This document shows, one piece after another, positions 1-5,461 of a stretch of 5,461 nucleotides of DNA. The stretch is from Microscillaceae bacterium (GTDB taxonomy: Bacteria > Bacteroidota > Bacteroidia > Cytophagales > Microscillaceae), in the NCBI GenBank assembly GCA_003449595.1, contig DMHB01000191.1:1-5461 (forward strand), given 5' to 3'. The notes under the pieces were generated by a model. It saw nothing but the letters and a program-made list of their open reading frames with translations. It was not told the origin of the DNA and made no database searches. The translations under genes and the position numbers were made by a program. Position 1 is the stretch's first letter; the number at the start of each line of letters is the position of its first letter.

Positions 1-170
1 CTTGTAGGTGTTTAACAGGCAGGAGCAAGCGACTACCTATAAATGTAAATAATACTGCATGCAATGCAACGAAACTTACAAGCGACCGCAGCCCGCCGAA
101 CGCCCCGCATTGGTCAAATGTTCCTTGGTAAAGTTGCAAGGCTGCATCCCTACGTGATACTCCTCATTAT

Positions 171-199
171 GCTGTTGTTTGTGTTTCGTAAACAACGGT
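171..199. repeat. Inverted repeat / hairpin upstream of the serpin gene
   Basis: GTTGTTT (174-180) and AAACAAC (190-196) are perfect 7-base inverted copies around a 9-base loop. With G-U pairs the stem extends outward to 171-199 and a little into the loop. No T run follows, so it is a poor intrinsic terminator. It could be a protein-binding site or an RNA structure for a gene left of the window, or it could be chance. Confidence 0.4.
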
Positions 200-254
200 G
201 TGGGGAATTATGTAAAAATAGTTTCGACAAACGAAGAAAAGTCAAATACCCTTT

Positions 255-262
255 TATTTTTG
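255..262 (+). promoter_or_regulatory. Candidate Bacteroidota -7 promoter element for the serpin gene
   Basis: TATTTTTG matches the Bacteroidota -7 consensus TAnnTTTG exactly and ends 18 bases before the serpin ATG. No TTG or TTTG lies at the usual 17-23 base spacing upstream, so the call rests on half of the promoter. The region is AT-rich, which makes a chance match more likely. Confidence 0.3.
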
Positions 263-280
263 TAAGAAATCCTAAAATCT

Positions 281-1645
281 ATGAAGCGCTTTGTTTATAC
301 CATCCTGTTTGCTTGTTTTTTGGTGGGCTGTGGGGGAGAGACGGAAGAAGTAACTAAAGGGACATCAAGCAAGAAAATTAGCTTTTTTACAATTTCCGAT
401 GCCTATAAAGAGATGATTCATAGGCGAAGTAGTTACAAAACAATTTATGCCAAAGCCGAAGCCACTGAAGAATCCAAGAAATTAGCCATCCAAAACAACC
501 GCTTTGCGCTCAACTTTTATGCGCAATTGAAACAAGAGAAGGCGGAACAAGGAAAAAACTTATTTTTCTCTCCTTTTAGTTTATATACAGTACTGGGAAT
601 GCTTTATTTGGGTGCTAACGACGGAGGCAAACAAGAGCTGGCTGAAGTTTTGGGACTGCAAGGACTGGGCGATGTAGGAAAAGAGTTTTATAACTTGCAA
701 GGAATTATCTTAAAAAAGATCGTTTTTGATGCTGAAATTGCCTTGTGCAATGCTGCTTGGATAAGCGATAGTGCGAAGGTGCTTCCTGCTTATGAAAACA
801 TACTTCGCGAGTTTTTTAAAGCTGAAATATTCAAAGGCAAGCTCAATTCTCCGGAAGTTGTCAAGCAAATCAATGCTTGGGTAGAAAAACAAACGCAAGG
901 GCGAATCTCCAATATCATAGATGAAAATAACCTGCCTAACAAACGCTCCCGATTGATATTGATCAATACTTTGTATTTCAAAGGGTTCTGGAGCGATAGT
1001 TACAAATTTGAAAGATTTATGACTGGAGAGAAGGATTTTACCTTAGTTACAGATAAAAAGGTTAAAGTGCCTATGATGCATAACTCAGGGCAAGACTACA
1101 AGTATGTAGAAACTGACCAAATGCAAATGATAGCCATTCCTTATAAGGGATATTCTGCCCATCTCTACATTGTTTTACCCCTTAAAACTACCAATTTGAA
1201 TGCCATAGAGACAGCCTTTACCCCGGAAAACTTGATGTGTTGGATTACAAATATGAAACCTGTAAAGGCGGAGAGGTTAATGATTTCTAAATTAAAGATA
1301 GGCATCAACTTTACAGCTAATGAAATGTTAAAAAAACTGGGAGTAAAGGCTGTTTTTGATACAATTAGACCAGTTTATCTGAAAGGCATAGATGGAGGAG
1401 TTGATTCGCTGTTTGTAAAACAAATTTTGCAAAAAACTTATTTTGAAGTATATGAAGAAGGTGCAGAAGCTGTAGTTGTAACTGAGAAGGAAGAACGCAA
1501 ATTTGAAGAAAAGAAAAGTGAAATTAAAGAACCACCCAAAAAGTTCACCTTCGAGGCCAACCGTCCTTTCTTATTTTTCATTGCAGATCGGGAATTTAAA
1601 GCCATTTTATTTATAGGCAGGGTGATGAATCTGGCAGAGAAATAA
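281..1645 (+). CDS. Serpin-family protease inhibitor, predicted lipoprotein
   Basis: A 454-residue serpin, expected to trap a target protease covalently after cleavage of its reactive-centre loop. The N-terminus is a lipoprotein signal: MKR, a hydrophobic stretch, then lipobox LVGC with the lipidated Cys at 17. Acidic residues just after it (GGETEE) loosely resemble Bacteroidota surface-export signals. After a linker of about 50 residues the serpin fold runs from about 67 to 450. Family landmarks are NLFFSPFSLYTVLGMLYLGA (93-112), INTLYFKGFW (228-237), the hinge EEGAEAVVVT (392-401) and FEANRPFLFFI (424-434). The hinge keeps P15 Gly and P8 Thr, as inhibitory serpins do, but has Ala at P14 and Val at P11-P9. 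The loop after the hinge is about 10 residues longer than in human alpha-1-antitrypsin and almost entirely Glu/Lys/Arg. There is no Shine-Dalgarno sequence; the start is chosen because the signal peptide begins there. The DNA is much more AT-rich than the genes to the right. Confidence 0.95.
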   Translation: MKRFVYTILFACFLVGCGGETEEVTKGTSSKKISFFTISDAYKEMIHRRSSYKTIYAKAEATEESKKLAIQNNRFALNFYAQLKQEKAEQGKNLFFSPFSLYTVLGMLYLGANDGGKQELAEVLGLQGLGDVGKEFYNLQGIILKKIVFDAEIALCNAAWISDSAKVLPAYENILREFFKAEIFKGKLNSPEVVKQINAWVEKQTQGRISNIIDENNLPNKRSRLILINTLYFKGFWSDSYKFERFMTGEKDFTLVTDKKVKVPMMHNSGQDYKYVETDQMQMIAIPYKGYSAHLYIVLPLKTTNLNAIETAFTPENLMCWITNMKPVKAERLMISKLKIGINFTANEMLKKLGVKAVFDTIRPVYLKGIDGGVDSLFVKQILQKTYFEVYEEGAEAVVVTEKEERKFEEKKSEIKEPPKKFTFEANRPFLFFIADREFKAILFIGRVMNLAEK

Positions 1646-1812
1646 AACAAGATTTGATGCAAGCCCCATCTATCCAAAACCACCACTTGTCTATGGGCTT
1701 GGGGTTGTAAATCAAGCAGCAGGGCGTTTGTCAAAAAAGTTTTGCTAAATGCTTGAAAAGCAAAGAATTAGCTACATTTGAGGCATCAATGGCTTGACCT
1801 CAACACCCACCT
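1646..1812. other. Intergenic region between serpin and alkD-like genes
   Basis: This spacer holds a weak inverted repeat, CAAGCCC (1660-1666) and GGGCTTG (1695-1701), with a 28-base loop and no T run, so it is not a convincing terminator. A 6-base inverted repeat, TTTGCT (1741-1746) and AGCAAA (1759-1764), spans the -33 region of the promoter for the next gene. Base composition changes from AT-rich to GC-richer across this spacer. Confidence 0.5.
1753..1780 (+). promoter_or_regulatory. Bacteroidota-type promoter (TTG-N17-TACATTTG) for the alkD-like gene
   Basis: TTG at 1753-1755 is followed after 17 bases by TACATTTG at 1773-1780, an exact match to TAnnTTTG at a spacing allowed by the described Flavobacterium consensus (TTG, 17-23 bases, TAnnTTTG). 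The ATG at 1813 follows 32 bases later, implying a short leader of about 25 bases. This is the best promoter match in the window. The dyad at 1741-1764 overlaps its upstream half. Confidence 0.5.
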
Positions 1813-2493
1813 ATGGAAACCCAGCCCTTTGTCGAAAAAGTGGTGGCCTTGTTCAAATCGCACGCCGACGCTCCCACCGCCGATGGAATGACGGCCTATA
1901 TGCGCCACCAGTTTGTTTTTTTGGGCATCAAACGCCCCCTCCGCAGCCAACTCCAAAAAACCTTGTGGACTTTGCTGCCTCCCCAACCTGCTACGGCCTG
2001 GCTCGGCCAAACCGCCGAAGCCCTATGGCAACTCGAAGCCCGTGAGTATCAATACTTTGCCATCGATTTGTTGGATCGTTACAAAAAGCAACTCACCCCC
2101 GAAATGCTGCCTACCCTCGAAAAAATGGTGGTGCAACAAGCGTGGTGGGACACCGTTGATCTCATCGCTTCGCATTTGTTTGGCGCTTTGGTAGCGGCCC
2201 ATCCTGCGTTGTTGCCCCAGATGGATGCCTACGCCCAGCACACCAATCTATGGCTGCGGCGGGTGGCCATTCTTTACCAATTGCACTACAAGCAAGCCAC
2301 TGATTTTGAGCGACTTCAGCGCTATTGTTTGAGCAATGCTGCCGACCCCGATTTTTTCATCCGCAAGGCCATTGGATGGGCTTTGCGCCAATATGCCCGC
2401 GTAGCGCCAGAGGCTGTGCAAGTATTTGTGCAAACACACTCCGACCGGCTTTCAACGCTTAGCCGCCAAGAAGCTTTGAAGCATTTGGGGTAG
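1813..2493 (+). CDS. alkD: DNA alkylation repair protein, AlkD-type HEAT-repeat DNA glycosylase
   Basis: A 226-residue protein that aligns by eye along its length with Bacillus cereus AlkD, a glycosylase that removes N3- and N7-alkylated purines using a superhelix of HEAT-like repeats and no base flipping. The N-terminus QPFVEKVVALF matches the family start, supporting the ATG at 1813. YMRHQFVFLGIKRPLR (29-44) is the early signature. Residues corresponding to the B. cereus AlkD active site are present: Trp112 and Asp116 in WWDTVD (for Trp109 and Asp113), Arg150 in LWLRR (Arg148), and Trp189 in KAIGWALRQYA (Trp187). The ending SRQEALKHLG matches the family, so the protein appears complete. It should act in the cytoplasm on damaged DNA. 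It has its own promoter candidate and no obvious functional partner nearby. Some relatives have other or unknown lesion specificity, so the exact substrate is inferred. Confidence 0.93.
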   Translation: METQPFVEKVVALFKSHADAPTADGMTAYMRHQFVFLGIKRPLRSQLQKTLWTLLPPQPATAWLGQTAEALWQLEAREYQYFAIDLLDRYKKQLTPEMLPTLEKMVVQQAWWDTVDLIASHLFGALVAAHPALLPQMDAYAQHTNLWLRRVAILYQLHYKQATDFERLQRYCLSNAADPDFFIRKAIGWALRQYARVAPEAVQVFVQTHSDRLSTLSRQEALKHLG

Positions 2494-2507
2494 CCATCCT
2501 AACCTTG
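2475..2507 (+). promoter_or_regulatory. Candidate promoter for the porin-like gene
   Basis: TTTG at 2475-2478, inside the end of the preceding gene, is followed after 21 bases by TAACCTTG at 2500-2507, one mismatch from TAnnTTTG. The ATG at 2536 lies 28 bases further on, similar to the leader inferred for the alkD-like gene. Read-through from the upstream gene is equally possible because the gap is only 42 bases. Confidence 0.3.
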
Positions 2508-2718
2508 TTTTCTTTTACTTAACCACTTTTTTAGTATGCAAATCTTACAAAAAACCGCTGTGTTTTTAGGGTTATTGTTGGCCAGCCACTGGGCTTGTGG
2601 GCAAATCCTTAAAAACAACGAACTCAAGTTGCCCCTCAACGAAGAGGCCACCCACTACATCAAGTTTACCTTTGCCAACCAGGTCTGGCTGCGTTACAAC
2701 GAGAGTAATCTTTCGGCA

Positions 2719-2724
2719 CCCCCC
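2719..2724 (+). other. Six-C run, likely frameshift site
   Basis: The run lies where the signal-peptide frame must switch to the barrel frame. A seventh C restores a continuous protein, so a one-base contraction here is the simplest explanation, though the exact base cannot be fixed from one sequence. Confidence 0.6.
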
Positions 2725-2747
2725 AAGCCCAAACCTTCGACATTGGC

Positions 2748-3884
2748 TTGCGTCGAACACGCTTCCAACTGATGGCGCAACTCACCGACCGCATTTTTTT
2801 CTATGCGCAGTTTGGGTTGAACAATTTCAACTACCTCTCGCCGCGCAAGTTTGCGGCCTTTTTCCACGATGCCACCGTCGAATATGCGTTTGTACCCAAG
2901 CACCTCAGCCTTGGCGCAGGGCTGAGTGGGTGGAGCGGCCCATCGCGGTTTTCGGCACCGGCCATCGGCACCATTATGGGCTTGGATGCGCCCATTTTCG
3001 AGCAGGCCACCAACGACATCAACGACCAGTTTTTGCGCAAACTCAGTGTGTATGCCAAGGGCAAATTGGGCAAATTAGACTATCGTTTGGCGCTTTCGCA
3101 TCCGTTTATGATCGACCCATCGCTGTTTACCATCACCAACAACACCTTGCCCATCCCTACATTAGGGCAAATTGGCGCTGACAACATTGCCACCTTTGCG
3201 CTGTTGCCCCCCGAGCTGCAAATGCAAGGCTATTTGATGTGGCAGTTTTGGGATCAAGAAGCCAATTTGATTCCCTACAATGCGGGTACTTATTTGGGAA
3301 CAAAGCGTGTTTTCAACGTAGGAGCAGGGTTTGTACACCAGCCCAACGCGATGTGGTATCGAACCAATAACGGAGTGGATACCGTGAAAACGGCTATGAC
3401 TTTGTTTGCCGCCGATGTGTTTTACGATGCCCCCCTCAACCAAGCCACTGGATCGGCCATTTCAGCCTATGTGGCCTATTTCAACAATGATTTTGGCCCT
3501 AACTATGTGCGCAACTTGGGCATTATGAATCCGGCCAACGGCACCAATGCGCAGCGTTCGTTCAACGGGGCTGGCAATGCCTATCCTATCGAGGGCACGG
3601 GTCAAATTTTGTATGGGCAGGTGGGCTACAAGTTTAAAAACGATTTATTGGGCAAATCGGGTACTTTGATGCCGTATGCCAGTTTGCAGTATGCAATGTA
3701 TCAGCGTTTCAAAGCTCCGATGGCGCTCTGGGATGTAGGCGTGAACTGGCTTATCAAGGGGCATAACTCCAAAATAACGCTCAATTTCCAAAGCAGGCCG
3801 GTGTTCAACCCCAATGCGCAGGGCGATTTGGTGGTGGGCGATAGGCGCGGCGCTTGGATGCTACAATACCAAATATTTTTCTGA
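2748..3884 (+). CDS. Barrel body of the porin-like protein (downstream frame)
   Basis: This open part encodes about 378 residues of outer-membrane barrel. The first ATG in frame is at 2772 and a TTG occurs at 2748, but neither gives a signal peptide, so as an independent gene its product could not be exported. Alternating strands rich in aromatic residues are visible, for example RIFFYAQFGLNNFNY, KLDYRLALSHPF and AISAYVAYFNNDFG. The protein ends WMLQYQIFF with a terminal Phe, the usual signal for barrel insertion by the BAM complex. Toward the end, GTGQILYGQVGYKF and LMPYASLQYAMYQRF look like late strands. The stop is 4 bases from the end of the convergent lyase gene, with no hairpin between them. 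I infer passive transport or a structural role; no ligand-binding residues were identified. Confidence 0.8.
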   Translation: MRRTRFQLMAQLTDRIFFYAQFGLNNFNYLSPRKFAAFFHDATVEYAFVPKHLSLGAGLSGWSGPSRFSAPAIGTIMGLDAPIFEQATNDINDQFLRKLSVYAKGKLGKLDYRLALSHPFMIDPSLFTITNNTLPIPTLGQIGADNIATFALLPPELQMQGYLMWQFWDQEANLIPYNAGTYLGTKRVFNVGAGFVHQPNAMWYRTNNGVDTVKTAMTLFAADVFYDAPLNQATGSAISAYVAYFNNDFGPNYVRNLGIMNPANGTNAQRSFNGAGNAYPIEGTGQILYGQVGYKFKNDLLGKSGTLMPYASLQYAMYQRFKAPMALWDVGVNWLIKGHNSKITLNFQSRPVFNPNAQGDLVVGDRRGAWMLQYQIFF

Positions 3885-3888
3885 TGGG

Positions 3889-5013
3889 TTAGGGCTTGGG
3901 CGACACCACCCTTTCAAAATTAGCGGGGTCGGTGTTGCCTTCTGTATTGAACACCAACACACGGCTTTGTGGGTTGAGGCCAAGCCATTGGTGGGCTTCG
4001 GCCAAGTGGGGGGCTTGGCTTAGTGCCAGCAGTCCGGCCAAACCGGCAGCGCCCGATTCGCCAGCCACAAGGCTGGGCGTTTGGTGGTAGAGTTGGCGCA
4101 TCGCCTCCAGCGCCCAATCGTCCGAAATAGCCAGCAACCCGTCGGCACCATCGCTGATTAGCTCCCAAGCCAAGGTAGAAGGCGTGGGGCAATTCAGCCC
4201 GGCCATTTGGGTCTGGCCCGATTGTGTGCTGCTGGTAAGTTGGCCTTGTTTGGCCGAGGCAAGCAAGCCATCGGCTTCGCTCGATTGCACCACCACGATT
4301 TTGGGTCGATTATCGCCATAGCGCTGAAAATAGTACAAAATGGCCGCTGCCGCCCAACTGCCTACGCCGGCTTGTAGCAAAACCAGGTCGATTGTGGGCT
4401 TCCCGACAGGGTGGAGGGTGTTTTCAAGTTCTTTGAAATGGGTGCAGTAGCCTTGCATAATCCAAGTGGGGATTTGGGCGTAGCCTTCCCACGCGGTGTC
4501 TTGTATCAAGTGCCAACCGTTGGTCTGGGCAGCTTGTTGGGCGGTTTGTACGGCCAAGTCATAATCGCCGGCCACCACACTCTCTTTAGCCCCTTGTGCA
4601 GCAATGTTATCGATGCGGGCTTGGACGGTTTGCTGCGGCACAAACACCACCGCTCGATGTCCCAAAATGCGGGCAGCCCAAGCTACAGCCCTGCCGTGGT
4701 TGCCATCGGTGGCGGTGCAAAAAGTTACTTGGCCGGTAGTGGGGTTTTGGGTTAGCCATTGGTGCAGGGCATACGAAGCGCCCAAGCTTTTAAATGCCTG
4801 AATACCAAAGCGTTGTGCTTCGTCTTTCAAGTAAATTTGCGAAACGCCCAAGCGTATCGCCCAGCTTTGCAGCGAATGCAGCGGCGAAGCTTTATAGGCG
4901 GGCAAGGTTTGATGGAAAGCTAAGCTTTGTTCACCGGTAAATGAACTGGCATAGGGAAAGCGAGCCAAGAAATCGTCGGCACGCAGGGTTGTGTTGGCTA
5001 TGAAGGCATCCAT
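3889..5013 (-). CDS. dpaL: Diaminopropionate ammonia-lyase, PLP-dependent (fold type II)
   Basis: A 374-residue enzyme matching the family of E. coli YgeX/DpaL (about 398 residues), which splits 2,3-diaminopropionate into pyruvate and two ammonia. The PLP lysine is Lys75 in FGIQAFKSLGASYA. Asp103 in ATDGNHGRAVAW and Asp172 in QDTAWEGY correspond to the E. coli catalytic residues Asp120 and Asp189. The loop QAGVGSWAAA (214-223) fits the glycine-rich phosphate-binding segment. PTWIMQGY (182-189), AGESGAAGLAG (317-327) and FNTEGNTD (355-362) are further family landmarks. All key residues are present, so it is probably active in the cytoplasm, as a dimer like its relatives. The start at 5013 has no Shine-Dalgarno sequence; the 18-base leader is pyrimidine-rich. 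It lies 18 bases downstream of the barrel gene at 5032 and probably shares its transcript. A related PLP lyase acting on serine or threonine cannot be fully excluded. Confidence 0.92.
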   Translation of the reverse strand: MDAFIANTTLRADDFLARFPYASSFTGEQSLAFHQTLPAYKASPLHSLQSWAIRLGVSQIYLKDEAQRFGIQAFKSLGASYALHQWLTQNPTTGQVTFCTATDGNHGRAVAWAARILGHRAVVFVPQQTVQARIDNIAAQGAKESVVAGDYDLAVQTAQQAAQTNGWHLIQDTAWEGYAQIPTWIMQGYCTHFKELENTLHPVGKPTIDLVLLQAGVGSWAAAAILYYFQRYGDNRPKIVVVQSSEADGLLASAKQGQLTSSTQSGQTQMAGLNCPTPSTLAWELISDGADGLLAISDDWALEAMRQLYHQTPSLVAGESGAAGLAGLLALSQAPHLAEAHQWLGLNPQSRVLVFNTEGNTDPANFERVVSPKP

Positions 5014-5031
5014 TGGGAAGAGGAGGGAGGG
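5014..5031 (-). other. Pyrimidine-rich dpaL leader; G-run cluster on the plus strand
   Basis: The gene-strand sequence just before the dpaL ATG is CCCTCCCTCCTCTTCCCA, with no ribosome-binding sequence and containing CCTCCT, the anti-Shine-Dalgarno sequence itself. On the plus strand this is a cluster of G runs (GGG, GG, GGG, GGG) that could form a small quadruplex. Confidence 0.4.
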
Positions 5032-5461
5032 TTAATCCCACACTTTTTTGTTAAAAATAATGTATCCAAAATTGAGCAAGAACGTTACCGAATCAGTGGG
5101 GTTGTCATAGTAGTTGACGTGGGCGCTAAGCGGGCCTAAGCGGGTATGAAACACCAAAGCGGTCAATCCGGCCAACCGAGGCGGGTCGAAACTTTCGAGC
5201 ACTTTGATACTGTTTTGGTTTGGAGTTTCGCGCAAGGGTTCAAACGCATTGAACAAATAGGCTTCGAAACGCAATTCGAGGTTTTTGCTAAAATGGAAAA
5301 TCGCACGCCCCCCGGCAGCGATGTAGGCGTAGTTGCGGAAGTTTTTCAGGAACAACGTGCGGCTATCGACCATTGGGTTGAAAGCCGGCGCCATAATCAA
5401 AGCCGAAACATAGTTGCGAAAAAGCGGCTGGGTTGAGTTGACAGCTTCCAGCATCAGCCCC
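5032..5461 (-). CDS. C-terminal part of an outer-membrane barrel protein, probably a patatin-like phospholipase fusion (partial)
   Basis: The gene runs off the right edge, so only its last 142 residues and stop are seen. The frame is still open at the edge, so the Met at 5454 is probably internal. The visible part is a barrel: TLFLKNFRNYAYIAAGGRA, KNLELRFEAYLFNAF, LTALVFHTRLGPLSAHVNYY and SVTFLLNFGYIIFNKKVWD. The pattern LGPLSAHVNYYD followed by a closing FGYIIFNKK resembles the BamA-like barrel ending of Bacteroidota patatin-like phospholipases, in which an N-terminal lipase domain precedes the barrel. The lipase domain itself, with its Ser-Asp dyad, lies outside the window, so the enzymatic assignment is inferred from the barrel alone; another Omp85-family protein remains possible. 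It probably leads a transcript that continues into the lyase gene. Confidence 0.65.
   Translation of the reverse strand, partial: GLMLEAVNSTQPLFRNYVSALIMAPAFNPMVDSRTLFLKNFRNYAYIAAGGRAIFHFSKNLELRFEAYLFNAFEPLRETPNQNSIKVLESFDPPRLAGLTALVFHTRLGPLSAHVNYYDNPTDSVTFLLNFGYIIFNKKVWD

Larger units (their letters stand above)
1..280. other. Non-coding region upstream of the serpin gene
   Basis: I see no convincing gene here. A 97-codon open frame from 64 runs into the serpin gene in another frame and resembles no family I know. The stretch contains an 8-base palindrome TGCATGCA at 56-63, a GC-rich patch at about 83-108 within otherwise AT-rich DNA, a hairpin at 171-199, and a -7 promoter-like element at 255-262. 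CTTGTA at 1-6 and TACAAG at 77-82 are inverted copies, so part of a larger structure may be cut by the window edge. No tRNA or rRNA was recognised. Confidence 0.6.
2536..3884 (+). pseudogene. Porin-like outer-membrane beta-barrel gene, frameshifted
   Basis: Two overlapping frames together encode one barrel protein. The first (2536-2772, 78 codons) begins MQILQKTAVFLGLLLASHWA, an export signal probably cut by signal peptidase I near ACG-Q. It continues into HYIKFTFANQVWLRYNESN, a first barrel strand, then becomes a non-barrel tail and stops at 2772. The second frame carries on with QAQTFDIGLRRTRFQLMAQL, which reads as the natural continuation; a stop at 2706-2708 prevents it being translated from further upstream. 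The shift equals one missing base. Adding one C to the six-C run at 2719-2724 gives a continuous 449-residue protein reading ...NESNLSAPPQAQTFDIG. The cause could be a real mutation, slippage, or a sequencing or assembly error. No Cys lipobox fits, because the -3 position is His. The substrate is unknown; a resemblance to phosphate-selective-type porins is only suggestive. Confidence 0.75.

Noticed and set aside
10..16. GTTTAAC as half of an integron attC site
   Set aside because: It fits the degenerate RYYYAAC half-site, but no matching GTTRRRY partner was found at a suitable distance and no integrase is visible.
64..357. 97-codon plus-strand open frame overlapping the start of the serpin gene
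   Set aside because: It is in a different frame from the serpin, resembles no known family, has no clear start context, and its last third lies within the serpin signal-peptide region.
1660..1701. CAAGCCC/GGGCTTG inverted repeat as a terminator of the serpin gene
   Set aside because: The stem is only 7 bases, the loop is 28 bases, and no T run follows.
1438..1734. 98-codon minus-strand open frame across the serpin 3' end
   Set aside because: It is antisense to the conserved serpin hinge and C-terminus, and its sequence is not protein-like.
2597..3181. 194-codon plus-strand open frame overlapping the porin-like gene
   Set aside because: It is rich in His, Arg, Cys and Pro with no barrel or other recognisable pattern; it is an out-of-frame shadow of the barrel gene.
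4411..4755. 114-codon plus-strand open frame inside the lyase gene
   Set aside because: It is the antisense shadow of a well-supported conserved enzyme gene and resembles no family.

Overview
The window looks like chromosomal DNA from a member of the Bacteroidota, most likely Cytophagales-like (the order is a weak inference). The support is threefold. No start codon has a convincing Shine-Dalgarno sequence. Matches to the Bacteroidota -7 promoter element TAnnTTTG lie just upstream of the forward genes. The proteins include types typical of the phylum: a lipoprotein serpin, a porin-like barrel, and the end of a protein resembling patatin-barrel fusions.

Layout. Positions 1-280 hold no convincing gene but contain a GC-rich patch and a hairpin. 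Positions 281-1645 (+) encode a lipoprotein serpin in AT-rich DNA. After a 167-base gap with a good Bacteroidota-type promoter, 1813-2493 (+) encodes an AlkD-type DNA alkylation repair glycosylase. From 2536 to 3884 (+) lies a porin-like outer-membrane barrel gene broken by an apparent one-base loss in a six-C run at 2719-2724. It ends 4 bases from the end of a convergent gene, 3889-5013 (-), a PLP-dependent diaminopropionate ammonia-lyase. Eighteen bases upstream of that gene, on the same strand, is the 3' end (5032-5461, running off the window) of an outer-membrane barrel protein resembling the C-terminus of Bacteroidota patatin-like phospholipases.

The genes do not form one obvious pathway. 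Three are envelope proteins (serpin lipoprotein, porin-like barrel, patatin-type barrel) and two are probably cytoplasmic enzymes. The two minus-strand genes probably share a transcript. The three plus-strand genes each have a candidate promoter and may be transcribed separately. The most distinctive features are the long, highly charged reactive-centre loop of the serpin, its AT-rich DNA compared with the genes to its right, and the C-run frameshift. I found no clear evidence of a new multi-gene system.
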